From Gammaproteobacteria bacterium (lineage in GTDB: Bacteria; Pseudomonadota; Gammaproteobacteria; Pseudomonadales; Pseudohongiellaceae), in the NCBI GenBank assembly GCA_024639905.1, contig JAHEGE010000001.1, positions 248,001 to 312,000 on the forward strand: a stretch of DNA of 64,000 nucleotides, written 5' to 3'. The translations under genes were made by a program, and so were the position numbers. The first letter of the stretch is position 1. Each line of letters opens with the position of its first letter. This document shows, piece by piece, positions 48,787-58,378 of the stretch. Below the pieces are notes generated by a model. The model did no database searches and was not told where the DNA came from. It was given only the letters and a program-made list of their open reading frames with translations.

Positions 48787-49998
48787 ATGAAATACCCTAC
48801 TCAGCCCATAGAATTAAGCCGACGCGCGTTCCTGCGTCGTGGTGTCGCCGGCTTCGCGCTGTTCGCAGCTGGAGGCCTTGTTTCTGCGCAAACAGGAGGG
48901 GCAGCATCTAGCCTGCTCCAAGCGATTAATAGCTTGTCCGAGCTGGGCCCACTGTTACCCCCTGATGCCAATGGTGTGCGCTTACCCGCAGGGTTCCAAT
49001 CACGTATCGTTGCTCGCAGCGGCGCGCGGCCAAGCGGAGACGCCCGAGAACTTTGGCATGATGCCCCTGACGGCGGCGCGGTATTCGGTAGCCCCGATGG
49101 TGGTTGGGTGTATGTGTCGAACAGCGAGATGACTACCGGCGGCGGCGTTCGGGCACTAAAATTTGACGCAAGTGGAAAGGTGGTCGACTGTTACAAGATC
49201 TTGGACAATACCTCTGAAAATTGTGCGGGGGGCGCGACTCCTTGGGGGACTTGGCTGTCTTGTGAGGAGCATCCGAACGGCAGAGTATTCGAATGCGATC
49301 CCCAGCAACCCAGCGAGGGTATTGTGCGTCCCGTGCTTGGCAAGTTTAAGCACGAGGCTGTGGCCGTAGACCTTTCTGAGAATAGATTGTATCTCACTGA
49401 AGATGAGCGCGACGGGAGGCTCTATCGATTCACAGCGACAAACGGGTTGCCAGATCTGACGAGCGGCGTTCTAGAAGTGGCAGCGCTCGAGAGCCGCGAC
49501 GACAAACAGTGGGTCGTTTGGATAGAAGTTCCGGACCCCTTAGCCCATGAGGCTGCAACCCGGCATCAGGTCCCACAGAGTCAGGCATTTAACGGCGGCG
49601 AAGGTATCGCGTTTCACGAGGGAGTGGTCTATTTCACGACTAAAAGGGATAACCGAGTTTGGGCTTATAAGGTGGCGAGTCAGGAACTGGAAATACTTTA
49701 CGATATCGAGACAGCAGCCGACCCGCTGCTTGCCGGTGTCGATAATCTAACGGTGACGCCTCGTGGCGAGGTGCTGGTCGCGGAAGACGGCGGCGACATG
49801 CAAGTGGTGGTACTAACGCCTGGTTACGGCGCGGTGCCCACCGCCGTGGTACCACTGCTGCAAGTCGTTGGCCACGACGATTCGGAGATCACAGGCCCGG
49901 CTTTCGATCCGAGTTTTACGCGGCTCTATTTTAGTTCTCAGCGCGGCGCTTCAGGGGATAACCGAGACGGCGTGACGTTTGAGATCACGCGCGCCTAG
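48787..49998 (+). CDS. DUF839 / PhoX-like secreted protein with Tat signal
   Basis: SRRAFLRRGVAGFALFAAGG Tat motif; GGATPWGTWLSCEEHPNGRVFECDP. Confidence 0.88.
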   Translation: MKYPTQPIELSRRAFLRRGVAGFALFAAGGLVSAQTGGAASSLLQAINSLSELGPLLPPDANGVRLPAGFQSRIVARSGARPSGDARELWHDAPDGGAVFGSPDGGWVYVSNSEMTTGGGVRALKFDASGKVVDCYKILDNTSENCAGGATPWGTWLSCEEHPNGRVFECDPQQPSEGIVRPVLGKFKHEAVAVDLSENRLYLTEDERDGRLYRFTATNGLPDLTSGVLEVAALESRDDKQWVVWIEVPDPLAHEAATRHQVPQSQAFNGGEGIAFHEGVVYFTTKRDNRVWAYKVASQELEILYDIETAADPLLAGVDNLTVTPRGEVLVAEDGGDMQVVVLTPGYGAVPTAVVPLLQVVGHDDSEITGPAFDPSFTRLYFSSQRGASGDNRDGVTFEITRA

Positions 49999-50039
49999 GC
50001 GGTTCGCTTTCGTTCAGGATAGCGGGTATCTTCGCGAGC

Positions 50040-51293
50040 ATGAGAATAGACCCTAATACCCATAAACACGCGCTCGCCTTCATTATCATTGTGGTTCTGC
50101 TCGACGCGATCGGTTTCGGCATTATTTTGCCGGTGACGCCGAAGCTGATTATTGAGCTCGCCGACGTCGACCTGTCCAACGCCTCCCAACTGGGTGGCTA
50201 CTTGATGTTCGCATACGCGCTAATGCAGTTTTTCGCGGCACCAATACTTGGAAACCTCGGCGATCGCTTTGGACGCCGGCCGATCATTCTGTATTCGCTT
50301 GTAGTGCTCGCCTTGGGCTACGCGATGATGGCGGCGGCGCCCACGTTGCTGTGGCTTTTTGCGGCGCGCTTGATCGCGGGTGCGGCGAGTTCTACCTTCG
50401 CCCTTGCCTACGCCTACATCACCGACATTACCCCGGAGGATAAGCGTGCCCAGCGTTTTGGCATGGTGGGTGCGGCGTTCGGCGGCGGGTTTATCCTTGG
50501 GCCGGTTATCGGTGGCCTGCTTGGCGAGCTGGGGCCACGAGTCCCGTTTATTGTTGCTGCGGTGTTAGCTGCGCTTAATGTGGTTTACGGCTACATAATG
50601 CTCGGTGAATCCTTGCCCGAGACCAGTCGGCGGCCATTCGAACTGCGACGCGCAAATCCATTAGGTGCCTTACTCGCATTACGCAAATATCCGGTGGTGT
50701 CTGGCCTGGCCTTCGCGTATTTCCTCTATATGCTTGGCCACCTGTCTCTGCCGTCTACGTGGACCTATTATACGATGGAGAAATTCGCTTGGTCGGAGGC
50801 GCAGGTTGGTCTCTCTTTGGGCTACGCGGGCGTGTTCATGATTCTGGTGCAGGCGTTCTTGATTCGCTGGGCGATTCCAACCCTCGGCGCCTACCGCGCG
50901 GGACTGATCGGCTTGGTCGCGATGGCCATTGGGTTTAGCGGTTACGCACTCTCTGCAAATGGGGCACAGCTCTACTTTTGGCTCGCCTTGGCGGCGCTCT
51001 CGGGATTCGTGTCGCCAGCGTTTCAGTCGATCATGACCAGCCAGGTGCCTGCCAATGCCCAAGGGGAGTTGCAAGGCGCGTTAAGCAGCATGAACAGCGT
51101 GACCTCGATTATCGGCCCCCTGCTTATGACACAGCTGTTCGCCCGCTATACAGGCGCCGAAGCCAGCTTTTATCTTCCCGGCGCGCCTTTCCTCGCGGCC
51201 GCGGTGCTCACTGTGGTGAGTCTCATTATGTTTGTGCCGCTAGTACACCGATTCGGACTGACAGCGCTGGGACGACGCGCTTCGGATTCGTAG
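50040..51293 (+). CDS. MFS transporter (TetA-like drug:H+ antiporter family)
   Basis: DAIGFGIILPVTP, GNLGDRFGRRPIILYSL, ALAYAYITDIT. Confidence 0.92.
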   Translation: MRIDPNTHKHALAFIIIVVLLDAIGFGIILPVTPKLIIELADVDLSNASQLGGYLMFAYALMQFFAAPILGNLGDRFGRRPIILYSLVVLALGYAMMAAAPTLLWLFAARLIAGAASSTFALAYAYITDITPEDKRAQRFGMVGAAFGGGFILGPVIGGLLGELGPRVPFIVAAVLAALNVVYGYIMLGESLPETSRRPFELRRANPLGALLALRKYPVVSGLAFAYFLYMLGHLSLPSTWTYYTMEKFAWSEAQVGLSLGYAGVFMILVQAFLIRWAIPTLGAYRAGLIGLVAMAIGFSGYALSANGAQLYFWLALAALSGFVSPAFQSIMTSQVPANAQGELQGALSSMNSVTSIIGPLLMTQLFARYTGAEASFYLPGAPFLAAAVLTVVSLIMFVPLVHRFGLTALGRRASDS

Positions 51294-51501
51294 CCGCTAT
51301 ATCGAGGTTGTGCAGTCCTAGACAGGTCATGCTTAACCAAGTTTGCCTTGCTGCATGGGGTGCGTCTGCGCGGCTACTGTCTCTGATGTGCTTGCGCCCC
51401 TGGGTATGCTTGACAGTTTTCGGGGTCGATGGTTATATCGACTCAACTTTAGAGGGCAGTGCCTCTGCTCTCAGTTCAATTAAAACAACAAGGGTCGACT
51501 T

Positions 51502-52392
51502 ATGAAGATTCAATGGCTTCTACCAGCAATCGCCGCGCTCGCGGTAGGCTGTGCTCCTACTGATTCAGCTCAGTCTGATGCGGGCGCAAATGCGTCCATG
51601 ACTACAGCGGCGAGCCATGATATTCCCCGCACTCCCACGGGCAAGCCTGATTTCAACGGCATTTGGCAAGTCATGATGAACGCAAACGATAACCTCGAGC
51701 CAGCGGCGCCGAAGGCTGCCTACCAGCTCGTTCCTGGTGATTTCGTTCCTGTTCCAGCGCCTGAGATCGTGGCGATGGGCGCAGTTGGCGCTGTACCTGC
51801 AAGTTATGGCGTAGTTGAAGGTGGCACGATCCCCTATAAGCCTGAGGCGCTCGCTCGCCGTGATGAGAATGCCGCCAACTGGCTAGGCAATGATCCCGAG
51901 CTTAAGTGCTACATGCCTGGCGTGCCGCGCGCCAATTACATGCCGCATCCATTCCAAATTTTCCAAAGTGAGAGTGCGTTCTTCATCGCCTACAGCTTCG
52001 CTGGTGCCGTACGGAATGTCTTCTTAGAAGATCCGGGCCCTGCGCCACTGGACTCTTGGATGGGTCAGTCGTATGGCTATTGGGATGGCGACACATGGGT
52101 TGTTGAGGTCTCAGGGCTAGACGACCGTACGTGGTTCGACCGCGCAGGCAACTATCATAGCTATGAGCTCAAAGTCACTGAGCGTTACACCTTGGTTAGC
52201 GAGAATGTGATTGAATACGAAGCGACTATGGAAGACCCGCAGGTGTTCGAGCGCCCTTGGACGATTAAAATGCCGATTTACCGACGCTTGGAAGCGGGTT
52301 ATGAACTGCCCCAGTTTAAGTGCGTAGAGTTCGTCGAAGAGATGATGTACGGCAAGTATCGCAAGGGTCGCGAGTCTGAGCTCGGCTTCTAA
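51502..52392 (+). CDS. Secreted lipoprotein-like protein of unknown function, homologous to 57340-58371
   Basis: Signal/lipobox (IAALAVGCAP); PRTPTGKPDFNGIWQ; SYGYWDGDTWVVEVSGL. Confidence 0.75.
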   Translation: MKIQWLLPAIAALAVGCAPTDSAQSDAGANASMTTAASHDIPRTPTGKPDFNGIWQVMMNANDNLEPAAPKAAYQLVPGDFVPVPAPEIVAMGAVGAVPASYGVVEGGTIPYKPEALARRDENAANWLGNDPELKCYMPGVPRANYMPHPFQIFQSESAFFIAYSFAGAVRNVFLEDPGPAPLDSWMGQSYGYWDGDTWVVEVSGLDDRTWFDRAGNYHSYELKVTERYTLVSENVIEYEATMEDPQVFERPWTIKMPIYRRLEAGYELPQFKCVEFVEEMMYGKYRKGRESELGF

Positions 52393-52525
52393 GTTGATTG
52401 AGGAGAAGTCCTCTAAGGCGTGGCTTTTACGCTGCGCCTTGTTTAGAATGATTAACGATATAGGTTAAAAAGAATTTGGCGCGCAGAGGCATCCGTCTCT
52501 GGCGCCTAGTATCTAAAATAGGGTT

Positions 52526-52981
52526 ATGCATATGAAACTTAAATTTTTGGCTCTTGCCGCTGTTACTGCCGTAGGCGTTGCTGCGATCAAAACTCCTGCT
52601 GTTGCGCACCACGCGTTTTCGGCTGAATTCGATGCGAACCTGCCCGTGCGTCTGGGCGGCCCGATCACTCGCGTCGAGTGGATTAATCCGCACACTTGGA
52701 TCCACCTAGACAACAACGATCCAGAAGCGACTCGCGATCCGGGCCCGTGGATGGTTGAAGGCGGTACGCCTAACACGCTTCTGCGTCGTGGCATCAACCG
52801 CAACTCGCTCGTCTTAGGTACTGATATTGTTGTAACAGGCTATCAGTCTAAAGATCGTCTGTGCGAGCCTACTTGCCGTGCAAACGGACGTGACATCACT
52901 TTCCCAGACGGCCGTAAGTTGTTCATGGGCTCTTCAGGTACTGGCGCTCCTCGCGATGGTTCGGATCAAACCGAACAGTAA
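52526..52981 (+). CDS. DUF6152-like secreted protein
   Basis: Signal peptide; HHAFSAEFDANLPVRLGGPITRVEWINPHTWIHLD. Confidence 0.82.
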   Translation: MHMKLKFLALAAVTAVGVAAIKTPAVAHHAFSAEFDANLPVRLGGPITRVEWINPHTWIHLDNNDPEATRDPGPWMVEGGTPNTLLRRGINRNSLVLGTDIVVTGYQSKDRLCEPTCRANGRDITFPDGRKLFMGSSGTGAPRDGSDQTEQ

Positions 52982-53001
52982 GCGTCAATCTTGATCGAAA
53001 A

Positions 53002-53037
53002 AACCCGCTACGACTTGGTCGCAGCGGGTTTTTTTTG
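53002..53037 (+). terminator. Rho-independent terminator
   Basis: AACCCGCT-a-CGAC-ttg-GTCG-c-AGCGGGTT followed by a T tract. Confidence 0.88.
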
Positions 53038-53067
53038 TTTTGGCCTTTAGCGGTATAAATTGCGGCG

Positions 53068-53466
53068 CGGTAGCTGGATCGTTCGCGCCCAGCCGTAGCT
53101 AGATCGTTCGCGCCTGCGGAGCCACAGACTCTGCTGCGCTCGCCCTTCGGGATTCCGCTTCACAGAGTCTCTGGCCCCTCCGGCTCGGGAGTCTGCGGCG
53201 GTCCCGTAGCTGGATCTTTCGCGCCTGCGAAGCCACAGACTCTACTTCGCTCGCCCTTCGGGATTCCGCTTCACAGAGTCTCTGGCTCCTCCGGCTCGGG
53301 AGTCTGCGGCGGTCCCGTAGCTGGATCTTTCGCGCCTGCGAAGCCACAGACTCTGCTGCGCTCGCCCTTCGGGATTCCGCTCCGCAGAGCCTCTGGCTCC
53401 TTCGGCTCGTGAGTCTCTAGCTGGTTCGTAGCTAGATTGTTCGCGTCTGCGGAGTCAGAGACTCTT
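53068..53466. repeat. 111-bp tandem repeat array, inverted and diverged relative of the B element at 30.7/31.1/33.6 kb
   Basis: Units start at 53094, 53205 and 53316 (each 111 bp), with partial copies before 53094 and from 53427; each carries ccacagactct...agagtctctgg inverted arms. Confidence 0.92.
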
Positions 53467-53517
53467 GAATTGGCCGGGAGAAATGCATCGATGAAAGACC
53501 TGACCCCGGGTTTGCTG

Positions 53518-54102
53518 TTACTGGGGTGGGGAGAGGGGAGCGATGGCGCGCTCGTAGTCGCCGCCGTCGCGGAAGACGGTTGAGGCGAAGAAGTAGCCCG
53601 CAGCGTTCAGGGTGACTGTGACGGTATCGCTGCCGCGGTTTTCCCAGAACCAGCCGTGGATGCCTGCGAAGGGCGCGTGGAAAGAGCCGGTTTGTCCTTC
53701 GCCATTTGCTTGTTTAAAGCTTTGCACGGCCTCTTCGCCCAGGCCGGCTGGCTCGGCGTGCATGTCGTAATAGACGACGCCGTCGGTGTGCCAGTCGAAG
53801 ACGAGCGGGGCATCAAAGTCTAGGTGGTATTTATATTCCACTGACTGGAAAGGCTCGAGGATGAACTCGACTCGATCTTGCCGGAAGCCCTCCAATTGCT
53901 CTTCTAGGGGATTGTCGCCGTTGGCTAGTGCGTTGAGTCCTAGAAGCTGTCCGGTGCCCAGAGGGTCTTTGCCAAATTCGGCGGGTAGCACGGCGATGAA
54001 TAGCACGGCGAGTGCGGCTACAGCTGCGCCAAGGGTCGCGAGTATCAGGCGGCGCGCAGACGTGCTCGCCACTGCGTCGGGTAGGGAGTCGTTGCTTAGC
54101 AT
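53518..54102 (-). CDS. Transmembrane-anchor type protein encoded next to HupE/UreJ-like gene
   Basis: Single N-terminal TM (LILATLGAAVAALAVLFIAVLP); VEYKYHLDFDAPLVFDWHTDGVVYYDMHAEP; start at ATG 54102. Confidence 0.72.
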   Translation of the reverse strand: MLSNDSLPDAVASTSARRLILATLGAAVAALAVLFIAVLPAEFGKDPLGTGQLLGLNALANGDNPLEEQLEGFRQDRVEFILEPFQSVEYKYHLDFDAPLVFDWHTDGVVYYDMHAEPAGLGEEAVQSFKQANGEGQTGSFHAPFAGIHGWFWENRGSDTVTVTLNAAGYFFASTVFRDGGDYERAIAPLSPPQ

Positions 54103-54134
54103 GGAGTTCTCCTTCGATTGATTGTGGCTGGCTG

Positions 54135-54854
54135 CTAGGCTGCCAAGAAGTAGCCGCTGAGCTGGAAGGCCGTGAGCAGGAATCCTGCTGACATGAGGAT
54201 GACGTTGGTCGCGAAGGCCTGTCTGAGATAGCTGGCCTGTGTGCGCCACAACGATAGGGCGATGAAGACGGCGGACAGCGCGAGTATCTGTCCAATCTCA
54301 ACGCCGAGGTTGAAGCTGAGGATATTCGCGACTAAGCCATTCGGTGACAAATCGAACTCTTGTAGTTTGGTGGCCAGACCGAGGCCGTGGAATAGGCCGA
54401 AGACGAAGACGGCAATCTTCGTATTGAACGTGAAACCCAGCAGTTTTTTTAATCCGCCGAGGTTTTCAAATGCTTTATAGACTATCGATAGCCCGATGAT
54501 GGCATCGATCAGATAGGCATTGACTGAGACGCCGGCCAAGACGCCGGTGAGCAGGGTGATGCTGTGTCCTAGTGCGAAGAGCGTGACGTATTTTACGACG
54601 TCGGTGGGGCGGTAGAGGAAGAAAATTACGCCCACCAAGAACAACAGATGATCGTATCCGGTCACCATGTGCTTGGCGCCTAGGTAAATAAACGGGCCAA
54701 CAGCGGGGCCTTCGATGCTGGCGACGAAGCTCGCGTCGCCGCCTTCGATAGAGTGTCCCAGAGCGAGTCCCGAAGCGCAGAGGCCCAAGGTTAGGGCGGC
54801 TGCGTTAAACCCTATCGCGTGTAACCCTGCCGCGAAGCGGGCTTTAATCCCCAT
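54135..54854 (-). CDS. HupE/UreJ family membrane protein
   Basis: GAKHMVTGYDHLLFLVGVIFFL, FALGHSITLL, FGLFHGLGLA. Confidence 0.9.
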   Translation of the reverse strand: MGIKARFAAGLHAIGFNAAALTLGLCASGLALGHSIEGGDASFVASIEGPAVGPFIYLGAKHMVTGYDHLLFLVGVIFFLYRPTDVVKYVTLFALGHSITLLTGVLAGVSVNAYLIDAIIGLSIVYKAFENLGGLKKLLGFTFNTKIAVFVFGLFHGLGLATKLQEFDLSPNGLVANILSFNLGVEIGQILALSAVFIALSLWRTQASYLRQAFATNVILMSAGFLLTAFQLSGYFLAA

Positions 54855-55419
54855 TGTCGAAACGATTCACGATATCGGGATTGTAGGCCTGGTGGCATGC
54901 CGAGCAGACGCTATAGATCTGGGCGCCCGCTTGAAAGAACTCTTCTTCGTCATGGTCTGCGGCGGCTTTCATCGCTCGCAGGCCCGCGTCGGTAAGCCCT
55001 TGCGAATACACCATCCACGCGTCGTTGTCTTCCGCACGGCCGGGAAGCGCGAGCAGATTGCCCGATTCGACTACTATTGCGGCTTGGGCGCGCACATAGT
55101 CCCAACCAGAGTCGGTGGTGGGGTAGAGCTCTTCATAGCCCGAGGCATCGAGTACCCAGCCGCCAGAATCCCAGAGGATGTCTGAGGCAGGCTCTAAGAC
55201 TAATGCCATAATCTCCTTATTGGTGAGCGTTGTGTTGTAGATTGCTGCAGACTCGTCGGTGGCGGCAGTCTCCTCCGGTGCGGAGCAGTGAGTCAGCAGG
55301 AACATGCCGGCAATCAGGCTGAACAGTGCTCGGCACGAGGGCTTGGCATAGGTGGCACGCTTGATATAGGTGGCACGATAGGTGGCACAAACAGTGCGAA
55401 GGAAACGCGATGAATTCAT
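54844..55419 (-). CDS. Single-haem cytochrome c-like lipoprotein
   Basis: CXXCH motif (VCSACHQAYNPD) near C-terminus; lipobox-like LLTHCSAPEE. Confidence 0.78.
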   Translation of the reverse strand: MNSSRFLRTVCATYRATYIKRATYAKPSCRALFSLIAGMFLLTHCSAPEETAATDESAAIYNTTLTNKEIMALVLEPASDILWDSGGWVLDASGYEELYPTTDSGWDYVRAQAAIVVESGNLLALPGRAEDNDAWMVYSQGLTDAGLRAMKAAADHDEEEFFQAGAQIYSVCSACHQAYNPDIVNRFDNGD

Positions 55420-55579
55420 CTTCTGTACCTGCTAGGCTAAACGGTGTAATTAGGTAGTTTTAGCGCGCAAAATAAGCCGCAATCAACACTTCAAGTCTGC
55501 ACTAAATCCCGTGCGCTTGCCAGTGAGTCACTCGGCCCATTAACTCGGCCCTTTAACTCGAACCATTAAGAGGCGCTGC

Positions 55580-56764
55580 ATGTCTACTGCAAAGAAATAC
55601 ACCGCGTGCCTAGCCCTCCTGGTGCAGGTCTTCCTGATGCACAGCGTCGCTGTGAACGCAGAGGTGATTGAATTAAGGACGCCTGACGAGGGCCTGCAGC
55701 CGCGCCTCGTGACAGATGCGGCTGGCGGCGTGCACCTACTTTATTTTAAGAAGCGACTACGCGCACCGAGTGCGCGCGAAGGCAACCTCTACTACCGCGA
55801 GTATCTCCCGGCAGAGCGTCGGTTTGGCCTGCCCGTGCAAGTTTCAAGTACTGCATACGACCTACAAACCTTCGCCATCGCGCGCGCCTCGTTTGCAATC
55901 GATGGGGAAGGGCGAGCGCATGTGATGTGGTATCTCCCGCGCGCGGCACAGTTCTTCTACTCACGCTCGAATCCGGAGCGTTCGCGTTTCGAGGCGCAGC
56001 GCTCGATGGTGACTCAGTTCATTGAAGGTGTCGATGCGGCAGGCGACGTTGCGGCTGTCGGGAATCAGGTCGCCTTGCTGTGGGGCGCAGGGGCGCTGAG
56101 CTCGGAGCAGTCGCGCACCGTTTATGCGCGGTTCTCAGACGATGGGGGTGTGAGCTTCGGCCCAGAGTTGCAGGTAGGTAATCGCGACATCGGCGCTTGT
56201 GCCTGCTGTTCGCTTGCGGCGGAGTTCGATACGCGCGGGCAGCTCGCGGTCGCGTACCGTTCGGCGCTAGAAGGCGTTGGTCGTCATATGCAATTGCTCA
56301 CGCTGCATTCCTCGGCGGCAAGCTTGGCAGAGTCAGGCTTGGATCTTCGCGGTGACTATGCCCCGCTGCAGACGCTGCAGGAGTGGGAATTGAGTTCGTG
56401 TCCCTTGAGCACCAATGATCTGCTGCGAGACGCGAGGGGCACGATCTGGGCAACCTTCGAAACAGAGGCGCGGGTGATACGACTGCCCCTTGGTGGTGAA
56501 GCAAGTGCCGTTCGCGAGCCTTCGAGCCCAACACGTCAGAAGAACTCCGCTCTCGCCGTGGGCAGGAATGGTCAACTATTTACGGCGTGGGGTGAGGCTA
56601 TTAGCCACAGCAAGGGTGGCACGCTACGGGCTCAATTGGAATCCTCCACAGGGGAGCTGAGCGCATGGCAGTTGTCCGGCGAGCCGGATGAGAGGGTGCT
56701 GCCAAACTACAGCTTCCCCGCCGCCGCTGCGCTTGCCGGCGGAGATTTTCTGCTCGTGTGGTAG
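55580..56764 (+). CDS. Secreted hypothetical protein, sialidase/BNR-like repeats
   Basis: Signal peptide; SDDGGVSFGPELQVG Asp-box-like segment. Confidence 0.65.
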   Translation: MSTAKKYTACLALLVQVFLMHSVAVNAEVIELRTPDEGLQPRLVTDAAGGVHLLYFKKRLRAPSAREGNLYYREYLPAERRFGLPVQVSSTAYDLQTFAIARASFAIDGEGRAHVMWYLPRAAQFFYSRSNPERSRFEAQRSMVTQFIEGVDAAGDVAAVGNQVALLWGAGALSSEQSRTVYARFSDDGGVSFGPELQVGNRDIGACACCSLAAEFDTRGQLAVAYRSALEGVGRHMQLLTLHSSAASLAESGLDLRGDYAPLQTLQEWELSSCPLSTNDLLRDARGTIWATFETEARVIRLPLGGEASAVREPSSPTRQKNSALAVGRNGQLFTAWGEAISHSKGGTLRAQLESSTGELSAWQLSGEPDERVLPNYSFPAAAALAGGDFLLVW

Positions 56765-56782
56765 TCGCTGATTGGTCGAGTC

Positions 56783-57178
56783 CTAGTCTTTCTCGCGCAG
56801 CGAAAGCGACAGTATACGCATCTCCAAGCGGCGAACTTCATGCAGCATTTCGAGCTTCATGATTTGGTCAAAACCAATAATTTTGACGAGGGAGAAGACA
56901 AAAAGGCATGCCACTAAGGCCAGTGCCCAGTCTAGCTTATCCTCCAGCCTGGCTGCATCGAGATAGCCGCTTAAGCAATACAGCGCGACGAAGAACGTCG
57001 CAAAGCCTAGAACGTAGAGATAATAGGTGACCCATGCTTGGCGTCCCTTCATGCTAGCCCCGAGTAGGCCGAAATAGCCTTCTCCTTGCTCTATCGCGTC
57101 GAGCTCTGAGGTCACCGCCGGTGCCTTCTCTATCAATATGTTGCGTACCCTTCGATTGAGATTTGTCGATGCTTTCAT
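56783..57178 (-). CDS. Hypothetical two/three-TM membrane protein
   Basis: WVTYYLYVLGFATFFVALYCLSGYL, LDWALALVACLFVFSLVKIIGF. Confidence 0.65.
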   Translation of the reverse strand: MKASTNLNRRVRNILIEKAPAVTSELDAIEQGEGYFGLLGASMKGRQAWVTYYLYVLGFATFFVALYCLSGYLDAARLEDKLDWALALVACLFVFSLVKIIGFDQIMKLEMLHEVRRLEMRILSLSLREKD

Positions 57179-57339
57179 GCTGCGGCTCCTTATGAGGTTG
57201 TCTGTTCTGTCGCATAGTTTAGCCGTGAAGGTGTTCCCACGACGACGTATCTTGCCTATTGAGTGAAGGTGGGCTAGTTTCGAGACAAGGTTTTTGTCCT
57301 ACAACAATAAATGGCTACGTAAAACCAAGAGAGCCTCTC

Positions 57340-58371
57340 ATGAATACATTGAACACGCGCATGCATCGCCCTCACACGACTTTCCGCAAGGCGCTTTCCG
57401 CGCTCATGTTTGTTTTGGCTTGCGTCTCACAGACGAGCTTTAGCCAAGATTACGAGCCGCCGCGTACTGCATCAGGCAGGCCCAACCTGCAAGGCTATTG
57501 GACCAACGCCTCACTCACCCAGCTACAACGGGGTGAGGGCTATTCACAACTGGTTATTCCGCCAAGCGAGATCGAAGACTTCACTCGGAATCATCATCAG
57601 AACGTGCGTCAGGCTACGGATGATGGCCTGGTGCAGGGCGAGCTCCTCGATGGCTCCGATCTGGGAGAGGGGCGAGGGTATAACGCCTTCTGGGTAGACC
57701 CCGGTACACGCTACGGTATCGTGAAGGGTGAGGCGAGAACGTCATGGATTGTCTCGCCCGAGAACGGCAGGATCCCCTTTTCGGAGGCGGGCACTCAACA
57801 GCGTCGCGCCGGCTATGCTCAGTTCTCGGGTAACGACGGCCCCGAGGGTAGGGCATTGGGCGAGCGCTGCCTCATTGGCTTCGGCAGCACCGGCGGCCCG
57901 CCAATGAACAATGTCCTCTACAATAATATGTACCAGATCGTGCAGACCGACGACTACGTGATGATTTTGGTCGAAATGGTGAATGATGCCCGCATCATTC
58001 CTTTAAGCGACACTCACCGTCCTGCTGAGCACCAGCGGTGGTTGGGCGATTCGATCGGATATTGGGAGGGTGATACGCTCGTCGTCGAGACGATTAATCT
58101 GCACCCCCAACAGGCGTTTCGCAATGCGGCGCCTTTGTCCTCTAAAGGCAAGATCATCGAACGCTTCAGTCGTTACTCCGATGAGCAAATTCTCTACACG
58201 TTCGAGGTCAGCGATCCTGAGTATTACACGGCTGACTGGCGCGGGGAGATGAGCCTAAACGCGTCGGAAAACAAACTTTACGAATACGCCTGCCACGAAG
58301 GCAACTATGGCTTGCCAGGTATTTTGGGCGGCGCACGCCGTGCTGACGCCGATGCGTTGGCGGCCCAGTAG
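57340..58371 (+). CDS. Secreted protein of unknown function, homologous to 51502-52392
   Basis: Signal peptide; PPRTASGRPNLQGYWTNAS; SIGYWEGDTLVVETINL. Confidence 0.75.
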   Translation: MNTLNTRMHRPHTTFRKALSALMFVLACVSQTSFSQDYEPPRTASGRPNLQGYWTNASLTQLQRGEGYSQLVIPPSEIEDFTRNHHQNVRQATDDGLVQGELLDGSDLGEGRGYNAFWVDPGTRYGIVKGEARTSWIVSPENGRIPFSEAGTQQRRAGYAQFSGNDGPEGRALGERCLIGFGSTGGPPMNNVLYNNMYQIVQTDDYVMILVEMVNDARIIPLSDTHRPAEHQRWLGDSIGYWEGDTLVVETINLHPQQAFRNAAPLSSKGKIIERFSRYSDEQILYTFEVSDPEYYTADWRGEMSLNASENKLYEYACHEGNYGLPGILGGARRADADALAAQ

Positions 58372-58378
58372 GGACGGC

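Noticed and set aside
53068-53466. CRISPR array
   Set aside because: Units are contiguous 111-bp tandem copies with no short repeat/unique-spacer alternation and no cas genes nearby.
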